From positions 372,001 to 436,000 of the forward strand of contig NW_019029015.1 of NCBI RefSeq assembly GCF_002105155.1: a DNA stretch of 64,000 bases, given 5' to 3'. The notes below the pieces were generated by a model that ran no database searches, was not told where the DNA came from, and was given only the letters and a program-made list of their open reading frames with translations. Shown here in pieces: positions 22,874 through 34,212 of this stretch. Origin of the DNA: Lobosporangium transversale (lineage: Eukaryota > Mortierellomycota > Mortierellomycetes > Mortierellales > Mortierellaceae). The translations under genes were made by a program, and so were the position numbers. How positions within the stretch are numbered: position 1 is the stretch's first letter; every line of letters starts with the position of its first letter.

Positions 22874-25709
22874 CTAAGTTGGGATATTTTTAAAAAGTTT
22901 CTCTTTGAGCTCGTTGAAGCTGACATGAAGAAGATCTTTGTACTTGCTGATTAATCCAGTGTGGTTTGGTGCACCAGGGGAACCACGCATGAAAACTATT
23001 TTAAATCCAGCTACTGGCTCTCCATCCTTTTTGACAACAAAATGTCCATCGTCAATTAAGGCAGAATGATTACCTCCAAATACTTCGTCCAAATATCTTT
23101 CAATCTGATTTTTGCCGTCGGGATCTCTCTTATCAAAAGCGTTCTGGATCTGCTTAGTTTGTGTCTTCTCGTGTTCGCAGAAATCACTCATGGACACCTG
23201 GATAAACATTGCGTCGAGTATGAAATCAAAGCGAGGATAACTCGAATGACAATGGCTCAGTACATGTCCATAGCCACGTCTAAGAGAAGTCATGTTTTGA
23301 TGGATTGTCCCATGATCCTTAAAGTTCATTATAATCTCCGTTGGATTCTCGCCGACAAGGTTTGTTGCGTTGAGAAGGATTGGCTTGGTTAAAGTAAAAA
23401 ACCGGACCAACAGTGTCAACTTGAAATCATTACCTACCTCTCCAAAACTAACTTGCCTCAGAATATGCTCATGATGAGGTATGTTTGTAAATGCCTGAAA
23501 GAGTGCTTTCTGCGCTGGGAGGCACAAGACATAGTTTATGACTCCGCGGTTCTTGTTGAGACGATAGATAAGCCCTAGGTCACGGAAATCCCATTCAAAA
23601 TCACCACTCTGCAAGTTGTTGCCAAGGAAGACTGTTGCAAGGCTTTTAGCGAACATCTCCTTCGATGTCTCGCTGCGAGCTTTGTAGTAATTCCAAACTA
23701 CAGGGCGAAGCTCGTTTGTTCTCTGAGCTACATACTCATCAATGCTATCTCTTGTGAGTGGTCTTTCCTCAGTTGACCGGATGAGAAACATAAACTCTCG
23801 TGGCACACGGTTTGTAATCCTCATTATATCCTGGACAATATCGGGTTGGTTCAGGTGGACCTCCAACCATTTTGAAAACACTGTCTCGGATAGTGGGCCA
23901 ACAAAGTACAATAAGGTAACTCGAGCACTGTCTTCCATAATCTGCAATTCATATTTGGCATGGGCTGTTCCTGTAAATATCACTCTAGATCCTTTGGATT
24001 CAGCTTCCCATCGAGTGAGGTCCTTTAGATGGTTCAAGAACAGGTATTTATCCGGCACGTACGGTTTTTCTTGGAATAACTTTCCATGTTCGTCGATAAT
24101 GAACAGTGTTTTGCGCTCCTTCTGTTTGAATAGGTCGAATACTGCGCGAGCAGCCACAATTGAGCAATCTATAACTTCAGAAAAGTCGAGGAGACTTTCC
24201 AGATCAGATGCCGTCAAGATATCCCTGTTGAAAGCGAAGAAGCGCCTTAACAGTGCCTTTGCCGATTTTGTATCCGAACTTTCATTTAATATCGCGGCAT
24301 CTGGTATATAAAGGGTAAGCCACCCTTTCGCATATCCTTTTGCAGCAAGGAAATAGGATAGATATGACTTGCCAACCCCCATAGGACCAGAAAGGACTCG
24401 CTGATATGAAAACCTTTGTTCAGCACTAATCTCCTTCCACAATTCCAGCATCTGATCCGTAATCATAAATTCCGAATTATATTCCTCAAATTCTTTCGGT
24501 GTGAGGCCCAAGGATGGAATGTCAACTCGATCACCAGGCTGATTATCGCCATTCAGATGATCAAACTCATTACGTGGATCGGGCGGGTCTTCAGGATTCT
24601 CCAGCATTGCGATCCAAGAGGGTGGTAACGTGACCATTTTGCCATCAGAAGCCCTGTATTCTCTCCACCCTTCCTCAATGCGCATCTTCTTTGAAGGTGA
24701 AATATACTGTGGATCTAATTATGATCATCGTACACATACACAGTTGGTTAGTACCATAACATATAGTCAGTCAGTCACCAAGTCAATCTATCTATACAGC
24801 AAAAAACAAATTATTACCTTCATCCATTTTTCTCTTGAGAATCTGTTCCGATGACTCTAGAAAGATAAGAGAGCGCGGCAATGGCAGAAATGTTAGCATT
24901 TTGATCAGATCAAAGAATATATTGCTGTCAATGAGGTATAAACGCCAGCTAATGGAGAGTCAGAGCATGTGTGCAAAACGCGAAACAGATTCAATCAGAA
25001 AAACTAACAAATGCATCAATTTAAGCAGGTCAAATAAAAATAAAAATAAAAATGAAAACTGTGTTCTCAGACAACAGTGAGAGTCGGAGCATGCGCATGC
25101 ACCATGGGGGCGACTTTTCAAATTCTTTTATAGAGATGAAATCCAAAGTCGCCCCCGGTTAAATAGTGTTGCCGAGATTCATCTCAACAACATAAAAAAG
25201 GGAGGGATAGACGTGACCGTGATGAGATAGCTTCATCAATTGAAATATCATCAGTCCATCAAGAGCTAATACATACCTCGCTGCGGTGGCTTGACAAAAA
25301 CATGGATAGTTTTCCTTGGAAGTTCAGAATTAAATATCTCCCAAAGCTCCATTGACGCGGGTACGAGAGTCTCTTTCGACACAATTTCTGACTCAACGAC
25401 GGTCTTGTCTTCGTCAGGAATGGAGACTTTGTAGAGAGTTAGCTTATCTGCGGCAGCATGATCAAGTTCTGGCTTCTTCGCTACCTTGATGGCTTGCTTG
25501 AGCATCCCGACCGATTTATCGCAGAAAATCTCTACTGGGAACGACGTTGCTTCTCCCTCAACAATGCAGTTCAGCTGCAGCAGCAGTGGGATGGCGCGCT
25601 TTTTTCGTTGTGGGTGTTGGTTTTCTCTTTTTCGTTTATTGAGTGTGGAGGCATCCTCAGGCTTATTTGCAGCCATGTTTTTTTGTGCTTGGCTCCTTGT
25701 GGTGGCCAT
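22874..25709 (-). CDS. Crinkler (CRN)-family protein with P-loop NTPase and REase-like C-terminus
   Basis: Exons 25709..25277, 24856..24818 and 24714..22874 join in phase to 770 aa without interruption. Residues 1-45 are basic and NLS-like (KRKRENQHPQRKKR). They are followed by the crinkler ubiquitin-like module (QLNCIVEGEATSFPVEI through RKTIHVFVKPP). A 13-codon exon bridges to the C-terminal part. That part has Walker A GPMGVGKSYL, Walker B TLFIIDEHGK and, near the end, a RFDFILDAMFIQVS segment resembling the PD-(D/E)xK nuclease-like core described for CRN C-termini. Compared with CRN1 it has a different C-terminal type but the same N-terminal module and the same phase-1 end of exon 1. Intron 1 (24857-25276) carries copy 2 of the hairpin repeat. 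CRN proteins act as nuclear effectors or toxins; substrate and role in this fungus are unknown. No signal peptide is visible. Confidence 0.85.
25102..25165. repeat. 64-bp hairpin direct repeat, copy 2 (in CRN2 intron 1)
   Basis: Same orientation as copy 1 at 22700-22763, with one base difference after the right arm. The two copies bracket exons 2 and 3 of CRN2. The 12-base arms GGGGGCGACTTT / AAAGTCGCCCCC are intact here too. Confidence 0.95.
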
Positions 25710-26144
25710 TGAAAATTAAGATGAGTGTGGTTGAAATGCAGGGAGAATGATGGCTAAATAGGCAAAGGTATATTCTTACTCTTTCACCCGTGGTCACGGT
25801 ATGGAAACAATAATGAAAAATGTGTAAGGCAAAAAAAAAAAAAGAAGGAAAGGAAAAGAAAGGCAATAAATGAAGGCTTGGAATGGATAAAAGAGGTAAG
25901 TGGTGAAATATGAAAAAAGTGGTGGCGAAAATGAAGTGGAGCAAAGGAAAGAAAGGAGCGACAACTGATAAATTTGTTCCTTTATTTCAAGGTTAGGCTT
26001 TGCGTGAGAAATTTTTTTTTTTTCAAATCAGCCACGTGCCATTTTCTTGGTCATTGTGACATGACAATCTTTAGTGCTCAGATAAACGTTTGTTCACACT
26101 CTACTTGCTCATTCCTCTGCTCCCCAGGAGGACTGAAATGATCA
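25710..26144. promoter_or_regulatory. CRN2 upstream region
   Basis: AT-rich sequence upstream of the CRN2 start with purine-rich stretches at about 25828-25865 and a T run near 26010. No specific site could be assigned. Confidence 0.35.
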
Positions 26145-26865
26145 TTGAAGGGATGTTGACGATATTTACTACACAATATTCATCAATCCACTGATAAAGA
26201 AGCATCTATCAATGAATGATTTTCTTCAGCGTTTCATTGCTCAAATGGTTCAGGCTGGCTGCAGAGTTGTTGGACTACCTAATCAGCCCAAGGACCTTAA
26301 GGTTTCTGAATTTCTGAAACAGAGGACAGCCGCCCTACTTCAAGCCAAGTATACAGGGATATCGGAGGCCAAGGTAATTGATTACGAAGAATTACTACGA
26401 CTGGAGACAAGGTCAGACCTTTCTACTGAAGAGTATTACGCAGTACAAAAATTCAGGATTATGGACGCCTACGGCATTGAGGACCCATCTATCCTTACGC
26501 CTGAATGGGTGAAGACCTACAGTAACCCAAAAGAGATGAAGGTCTTTCAGAATCTGCAAGCCTTGAAGAACGACCCAGAGTTGAAGATGACAAAGCAGAG
26601 CGACTCGTATCCTCTCGGGAAAGATCAAGAAAGGAGGGACACTGGCGCCATACTACACAGACTACACCAATCAAAGTATACCAAACTAAAGTAGTATGCA
26701 AAAGACATCCTCTTTGCCTGTGGTTATGACTCTCCATTTGATCTCAAATGTAGAGCATCCACTGCTCTCAAATCAAGCCTGGATGAGCAATGGGAACCGC
26801 TATCGTCAAACATGCGGAATATTTGCACACAACTCCCAATCCCGTACCCATCTCATAGCATATGA
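26145..26865 (+). pseudogene. fragment of a large helicase/replication-protein-like gene, broken by an in-frame stop
   Basis: An open frame runs from about 26145, without a suitable ATG at its left end, to a TAG at 26692-26694. It then continues in the same frame to a TGA at 26863-26865. Both halves look coding: the first includes MNDFLQRFIAQMVQAG and EYYAVQKFRIMDAYGIE, the second YAKDILFACGYDSPFD. The style is that of the region after the helicase core in virus- or plasmid-type replication proteins (origin-binding/D5-like families). I could not see a Walker A motif, because the N-terminal part is missing. I infer a truncated, nonsense-mutated remnant. The family name is tentative. Its position between two crinkler loci suggests an accessory, turnover-prone region. 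Confidence 0.4.
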
Positions 26866-27215
26866 ACTGTTGCTTTATTTTACTTCTTTCCTTCAATACT
26901 ATATTTGTATTCATCAGTTTTAGAACTGGTGATCCCATTAAGTACATATTTCTTCCTTCAATACAAAGCCTTATTCCTACACTGTCCAAAAGGCTGTAAG
27001 AAATATCCATTTTCCACTTTCATTTTCTTGTGCTATTCTCAATATTTCTATGGTTGTGTGATAAGGAAATTTGCAATCATGTCACCACACCATCCTTTGA
27101 TGTCTATTAAAAAAAAATCGTCACAGTTTGCCACCAACTCTAATGCTCTTTCTTGTCTTCTAATCACATTCACTCATCCAACACTCAAAATACAAGGTTC
27201 GACAGCAAGCTCTAA
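26866..27215. other. spacer between two pseudogenes
   Basis: About 350 bp without a recognisable motif. It contains a short A run at 27109-27118 and probably decayed sequence. Confidence 0.35.
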
Positions 27216-27605
27216 CTCCACTGCCTTGTAGAGGAGAAGCCTACTCCCATGACCTTCAAAGTCGAAATTGGCGAGAATGAAAATATTGGTTAGTCCAGAA
27301 AATCCATCTGTACGGAGGTCCGCGCTAGCCGCGGCACGGTAAAGGATCTCACCCTTTGGTCTGTCAATGTTGTCTCTTTGCCAACAAAGCTCGTTTGCCT
27401 CAACAAACTGACCGACGAAGAGAAAAGGAACGGAACTGATGACAAGCAACAAAAAAGCAAATCTAGGGAACTCAACCCAACCGTAGAAATATCTAGAGTA
27501 TTCAGAACTATCTCCAGTAAAACCATCCATATTACTGTTCAACCACTCCTGCAAGATATGTCTTCTACATTGATGGTTATGGATTGAACCTATTTCTTAA
27601 TCAAA

Positions 27606-27639
<34 letters not shown>

Positions 27640-28290
27640 TTTCGGGTGATAGTTCACTTTAATCCCATGCTTTGGCCTCATAGATTCATCCACGTCAAAT
27701 AAGAAATAGCATTAAAGGAGCAATCGCTCGTATATCCATTACGTGGTAAACTCTTGATGGATTGATGGTTCGATTTTAGCTTCGAAATTGCCTTTTATTT
27801 GTGCTGAAGATCCATGCGGATTTGCCGTTTAAATCAGGGTTAGTTGGTACGAGAAGCATGTAAGTGGATACCATTAATACTTTCAACTTTCAAGGCTACA
27901 ATCCAGTTTTAGGTTCGGATTTGTGTCTTGTCTCTTGTATTCATTGCAGTCAATGCTTTGCTGAAAAGAATCGAAGAGAATCAAATGCCGGTTATTCATT
28001 TTTGGAGCTTGAAACTCTTTTACAGGATCGATTTCAACAGATTCGAGGCTTGATCTCCTCGTTCACCTCTGATTCTCTGACGAACAAGCTTCTCGGCTAT
28101 AGGATGAATAAGTTTTTTGTGGTCCTTGACGAAGCAAAGACCTTGAGGAGCATGGAAGGGAATGTTTTTGTGTTCTTATGATTATTGATGGGAGTAATAT
28201 GCGGGATATCCTTTCTGAAGGAGCCGTTGGTTTTTTTTGGTAATGTGAAAGGCACCAAGTAAGAGGACGAGCAATCATGCCCGTCTGATA
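27216..28290 (+). pseudogene. broken third crinkler (CRN3)
   Basis: The first part (27216-27555) reads as a crinkler ubiquitin-like module: LHCLVEEKPTP at the start and an EISRVF...KTIHITVQ end strand matching the equivalent strand in CRN1 and CRN2. It is interrupted by a TAG at 27291-27293 and lacks an ATG at the left. At its end, where CRN1 and CRN2 have a phase-1 GTATGT-type donor, the sequence reads GATATGT, so the splice donor also seems lost. After a poly-T tract, 27864-28181 encodes a CRN NTPase-like piece with a Walker B-like FFVVLDEA, ending in a stop. Weaker traces, including RGRAIMP, run to about 28290. It is a decayed gene on the opposite strand to the other two crinklers. Description only; no function is expected. 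Confidence 0.6.
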
Positions 28291-29024
28291 GAGTGGACAA
28301 GCAATGTTGATGGAACAGCAGTAGCGAGCGTAGGAAGACATGCCAAATAAACAATACATTGCAGTGGAATGTGTGTAAACCACATTCTCAGGTACGATAC
28401 TAAATAGTACAAAATGTCAGTTCTCCTGACCTCTGGATTCAAATATTTCAAAGTGGAACTGCTTAACAAACAGGTGTGGATAAAAGCTTCTCTGTTCCGA
28501 GTCGTACTGGAGTTCCTTCCTGGCGATCTGTTTAGATGTTTGTATGGTTGCCGACTAACAAAACTGATCCCCCAATGCAAGTCGTGCCTAATAATTAATC
28601 GACAAGTCTCGGCTTTTTCAATTCGCGCGTTTGGAGAAAGGGAATGATATCGGTATATGAATAAAGTTATTTTAGGACCTCTGTAATTCGTAACTAACAC
28701 TAAAAACATGAACGCGTCACAAAATTCCTGTTTGAGCAGACCGACCAGACAGGAAGGAAAAAATGATGGTTTTTGCATCGATTGCATCTCGCGTCTCTTT
28801 TTTTTTTTTTTTTTTTTTTTTGACCTGCTAATTGTACAACAGCACCCATCACTTAAAGCTCCCTTCTTCATCAAGCCCTTCTTTCCTTTCTCCTTTTTAC
28901 GCTCTGGACTGGATTGAACTGAGCTGATTGACTAGGCACTGCATCCACCGGGTTACTATCGATCGTTCTTCATCATCGGTTTAATTTTCTTTTTCTTTTC
29001 TTCTCACAATCACAGCTGTCAAAG
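28291..29024. other. intergenic region upstream of coatomer alpha
   Basis: The left part may hold further decayed crinkler sequence. The right part (about 28900-29024) is pyrimidine-rich and is the likely promoter and 5' UTR of the coatomer gene. A poly-T run lies at about 28798-28820. Confidence 0.4.
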
Positions 29025-32000
29025 ATGCAGATGCTCACAAAGGTATCGAACGCGCTTATGATGTATATATTATACATCCTACCACTTCTATACACCTTTT
29101 TTTTTTTTTTTTTTTCTTTTCTTGTTAACAATGACTTTATGCAGTGTAATTGACAAGTCTATCACTCTATTATTGATACTGTCATTATTATTATATAGTT
29201 CGAGTCGAAAAGCAACCGTGTCAAAGGGATTGCCTTTCATCCAAAACGACCATGGATTCTTGCAGCCTTACATAACGGTTCAATCCAACTTTGGGACTAT
29301 AGGATGGGCACCCTTCTTGAGCGATTTGATGAGCATGATGGTAAGATGGAAGGATAGGCCCATTGACAGACACAGACAATACAGACATTAAGGATCAGAG
29401 TAGAACAGACAGCCCAGATCATCGGATAATGGATAAATAGACAAACAGGCAGCAACGAAGAGTACATGGGATTGTGGAGAGTCTTTTTATGTAATTTTTT
29501 ATTTACCTCATGTTGTATTCTTTATTATATTATTCTGCTGCCATATAACACTTCTATGAAAACAAAAAAAAAAAAAAAAAAAAAAAAGGCCCTGTCCGTG
29601 GAATTTCATTTCACCCTTCTCAACCTTTGTTTGTATCTGCTGGAGATGACTACAAGATCAAGGTCTGGAATTATAAGACGCGACGGTGCCAGTTCACACT
29701 CACGGGTCATCTGGACTATGTACGCACAGTATACTTCCATCACGAATATCCTTGGATCCTCAGTTGCTCGGATGATCAGACGATTCGCATCTGGAATTGG
29801 CAATCCCGTAACTGTATCGCCATCCTGACAGGCCATAACCACTATGTTATGAGTGCACAGTTCCACCCTAAAGAGGATCTGATTGTCTCTGCATCTCTGG
29901 ATCAGACAGTTCGTGTTTGGGACATTTCAGGCAAGTTGTTCTCTTTCGCTTTGTGTGTTTATGTGCGTGGATGTTTTCTTAATGATCATTATTCACTCTT
30001 ATATTTACACCATACATTTTCATTCGCTCTATACATTTTTATTTTTTTTTTTTTTATTTTTTTTTTTTTATTAGGCCTCAGAAAAAAGAATGCCGCTCCT
30101 GGAACTGTTGCATATGATGAGAGTGCGCACCGAGCATCACAGCAGGCTGATATTTTTGGAAGCACTGATGCGGTTGTAAAATATGTTCTTGAAGGTCACG
30201 ATCGCAGTGTCAATTGGGCAACATTCCACCCAACTTTGCCTCTGATTGTCTCTGCTGGTGATGATCGCCAAGTTAAACTTTGGAGAATGAACGGTATTAT
30301 TATTATTATTATTATTATTTTTTTTATATCTTTCTTTCTTTCTTTGGCATCAGGATTGTCACTTTTTATTGAATCTCCTAACTAATCGCAAATTCTTTTT
30401 TTTTAATTTTTTTTTTTTTTTTTTTTTTTTTTATTGCATACATATATATATTTACATCTCAGAAACCAAGGCTTGGGAGGTCGACACTTGTAGAGGACAC
30501 ACCAACAATGTTTCATGCACCATTTTCCATCAGCGCCAAGAGCTCATCATTTCCGTGGCAGAGGACAAATCCATCCGTGTATGGGACATGTCAAAGCGCA
30601 CTGCTGTGCAGACATTTCGTCGAGAGCACGACCGCTTCTGGGCATTGACGGCACATCCTGAACTCAACTTGTTTGCAGCCGGTAAGATGTTTGGCGATAT
30701 TTGTGATGCTATACGGTAGTCCCATTAGGGGCCGGCGGATAAGAATAATATTGCTGACTCGCAGTTTTTTTTTTATTTTTTATTTTTTTTTTCTCTCTTT
30801 CTCTCTTTTTGTATGACATACCTATAAATCAATCCACAGGCCATGACAGCGGCTTGATAGTGTTCAAACTGGAGAGAGAGCGACCTGCTTATGCTATGCA
30901 CCAAACAAACTTGTTCTACATCAAGGACAAATATTTACGTGTCTATGACTATGGCACCTCCCAGGACACAGCAGTGTTGTCGGTGCGTCGCGCTGGATCG
31001 CAATTTGTTCAGCCGAGAGCACTGTCGTACAATCCTGCGGAGCGAGCTGTGCTGATCACATCCACTGCAGATGGAGGTACATATGAACTGTATAACTTGC
31101 CGAAGGACTATGGTGGGGATACGCGTGAGCCGTCCGGTGAGGGCAAGCGAGGATCAGGAAGCTCGGCAATCTTTATTGCACGCAACCGATTCGCAGTACT
31201 TGAGAAGACGACACAGATGATCACGATCCGTGATTTGCAGAACAATAGCACAAAGTCATTCAAGATGCCTAATGTGGTGAACGAGATCTTTTATGCAGGC
31301 ACAGGCCAATTGTTACTGAGCACACCCACATCAGTGATTCTGTACGATATTCAGCAGCGTAGGACAATCTCAGAGGTGACGACACCTCCTGTCAAGTATG
31401 TGGTATGGTCGGCAGACATGGCGTATGTGGCTCTGCTGAGCAAGCACACGATCACGGTTGCAACCAAGTCGTTGGAGCAAACATGCTTGATTCACGAGAC
31501 GATCAGGATCAAGAGCGCCGCATGGGATGACAGCGGCATCTTGATCTACTCGACGTTAAACCACATTAAATACGCGCTTCCTCAAGGGTAAGAATGAAAT
31601 ACTTATATATATTTTATAAAGATAGCAGGAGATGTATTGGATAGCTATATAAGCCAGTGAGGTGATATTAACTATTTTTATTTTTCATATTTTTCATATT
31701 TTCTATTTGTTACACAGTGACAATGGAATCATTCGCACATTGGATCAACCCATCTACCTTACACGGGTCAAAGGCAAGAACGTTTACTGCTTGGATCGAG
31801 ATGGTAAGACATGTACGATCCCCATTGATCCGACTGAGTATCGATTCAAGCAAGCACTAACGAAGCGCAACTATGATGAGGTCCTTCAAATTATCCGCAA
31901 CTCCAACTTGGTGGGGCAATCCATCATTGCATATTTACAAAAGAAGGGATACCCCGAGATTGCACTCCATTTTGTACGTGATGACAAGACGCGGTTCGAA

Positions 32001-34212
32001 CTGGCGCTTGAGTGCGGGAATCTGGAAGTAGGACTGGAGACAGCCAAGACGATCAACAAAGAAGAGAGCTGGAACAAGTTGGCGCAGGAAGCGCTTCGAC
32101 AGGGCAACCATCAGATCGTAGAGATGTGCTATCAGCGCGTCAAAAACTTTGACAGACTTTCATTTCTGTATCTGGTCACTGGAAATACAGACAAGTTGTC
32201 TCGAATGCTCCAGATCGCGGAACTTCGTGGAGATGCCATGTCACGATTCCACAATTCGCTGTTCCTAGGCAATGTCGAGGAGCGTGTGCGCTTGCTGCGC
32301 GAGGTTGGACAAGGTAAAAAAAAAGAGAAAGGGATGGTTTTGAAGTGTAATTCATTCGAATGGCTTATTGTTATTTTTTATTTTTATTTACTTATTTATT
32401 TGTTAACGCCCACTATTTATTTTCATTATAATTCTAGCTCCACTGGCATATTTGACTGCCAAGACACATGGCATGAATGATGTTGCTGATGAGATTCTAG
32501 AAAGTTCTGGATTGACAGCAGAAGATGTTGCAGATTTTCCAAGTCAAGGAACACTGCTGGTTCCACCTCGACCACTGATGCGTATACACGATTTGAACTG
32601 GCCACAGCTTTCAGTGTCACGCAGCTACTTTGAGAGTGTTTTCACAGGAGATATGGAAGGCGTTGCACCACAGGCACTATTTGTAGCTTCGGAGCCAGAG
32701 CCTCAGATAGACCAATGGGGCATGGATGATGAATTTAGCATTCAACCAGTGGAGCAGAAGGGAGCATCTCTGGCACCGATTGGAAATGATGGATTCGATG
32801 CCGATGGTGATGGTGGATGGGATTTAGATGCAGACCTTGCGGCAGAACTGCATGCAGAGACTGGAGCCATTGTTTCTGAGGACAGTGGACTGACGATCCC
32901 TGTTGCTGGACAAAGCGAGGGAGAAATTTGGTGCCAGAACTCTCCATTGGCAGCGGATCATGTAGCAGCAGGAGCATTTGAGTCTGCGATGCAGGTAAGC
33001 GGGTGAAGATGGAAGAAGAAGAAGGGAAGAAGATGTTAAGGTGTTTGCAAGTGAAAGTGTTCGCTAATAGAGGACTGTTATTATTATTATATGAATTCCA
33101 TTGGTGTAGCTTTTGAATCGACAAGTAGGTGCAGTCAACTTTGAGCCGCTCAAGGACCACTTTTTGTCGATTTTCCAGGCCAGCCGTGCGATTATTACTG
33201 GTATTGAAGGCATGCCAGCGATTACACTGCCAGTTCGACGCAATCCCACAGAAAATGATCCAAGGAAAGCATTGCCTGTGCTTGTCAAGAACTTCCAGTC
33301 ATTGATCTCCAAGGAGTTGCAGGATGCATACAAGTTGACAACGTCGAATAAGATCACAGAGGCATGCACGTTGTTCAGGAGTATTCTACACACTCTACTG
33401 TTGACAGTAGTTACCCAAGCGTCAGAGGCTGAAGAGGTATGTGAACATGCTCAGAATAGGCGGCAGGGGTTTGTTTTATGTTTTGTAAACTTGTATTATG
33501 GTGACTTACAGGCAAATATCATGAAATATTGAATTCTGGATTTTTTTTTTTTTTTTAAATTTAGGTATTACAGCTTGTGGGAGTCTGTCGCGAATACATT
33601 CTTGGACTGAGTATTGAACTGAGCCGTCGTGAAGTACAGAATGACGTGTCGGCAGCAGGGGTTAAGAGAATGCTGGAGCTAGCAGCATACTTTACAGCGG
33701 TTCAGCTGCAGCCAAAGCATATGATTATCAGTTTGCGTACAGCGATGACAGCATGTTACAAGCATAAGAATTTACAATCTGCACAGACGTTTGCACGTCG
33801 GCTGTTGGAGCTGGCTCCTCCAGGGCAGGCAGCAACACTTGCACGACAAATCCAGCAAGTTGCGGAACGTAACCCTCGTGACGAGATCCAGTTGGATTAT
33901 GATCAGGTAATTGAAAGAGCGATGGAGTGACTTGGAGAAAAATGAAAGTTTATTATTTTATTAGGTCTAATGTTTGCATTACCTTTTTTTTTTTTTTTTT
34001 TTTTTTTTTTTCCTTCCTTTCCTCTCTCGATCAAGTACAACTCGTTTGTGGTATGTGGTATCTCATACACGCCCATCTACCGTGGCTCGCCCAGCGTACA
34101 GTGCCCTTATTGCCGAGCGCATTTCAAGCCCGAATTCCAAGGCAACTTGTGCACTGTGTGCGATATCTCACAGATTGGTGGCACTGGAACAGGCATGGTG
34201 GTACTTCCTTAG
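29025..34212 (+). CDS. COP1: Coatomer subunit alpha (COPI)
   Basis: Eleven exons: 29025..29042, 29199..29340, 29589..29930, 30075..30293, 30463..30681, 30840..31587, 31718..32313, 32438..32994, 33110..33436, 33565..33906 and 34036..34212. They join in phase to 1228 aa, close to the 1200-1230 aa usual for the family. The N-terminal third is a WD40 propeller with repeated GHxxxV...FHP...SASxDxTVRVWD-type blades. The middle is the coatomer WD-associated and helical region. The C-terminal domain ends with cysteine pairs (CPYC, CTVC). The protein is the scaffold of the COPI coat and binds dilysine cargo signals for Golgi-to-ER retrieval. Oddities: the first exon has only six codons, intron 3 is GC-AG, and intron 2 ends in a 24-A run directly before its AG. 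Confidence 0.95.
29931..30074 (+). other. GC-AG intron in coatomer alpha
   Basis: The exon ends TTTCAG and the intron begins GCAAGT, with an otherwise perfect donor context. The acceptor is a T-rich tract ending TTAG. Only this choice keeps the conserved WD40 frame on both sides; the nearby GT would shift it. Confidence 0.85.

Noticed and set aside
27174..27554. 126-codon minus-strand frame
   Set aside because: Antisense shadow of the CRN3 N-terminal module, whose plus-strand translation matches the crinkler profile.
28275..28874. 199-codon minus-strand frame
   Set aside because: It runs through a poly-T tract (poly-Lys) and overlaps the decayed crinkler on the other strand; no family features.
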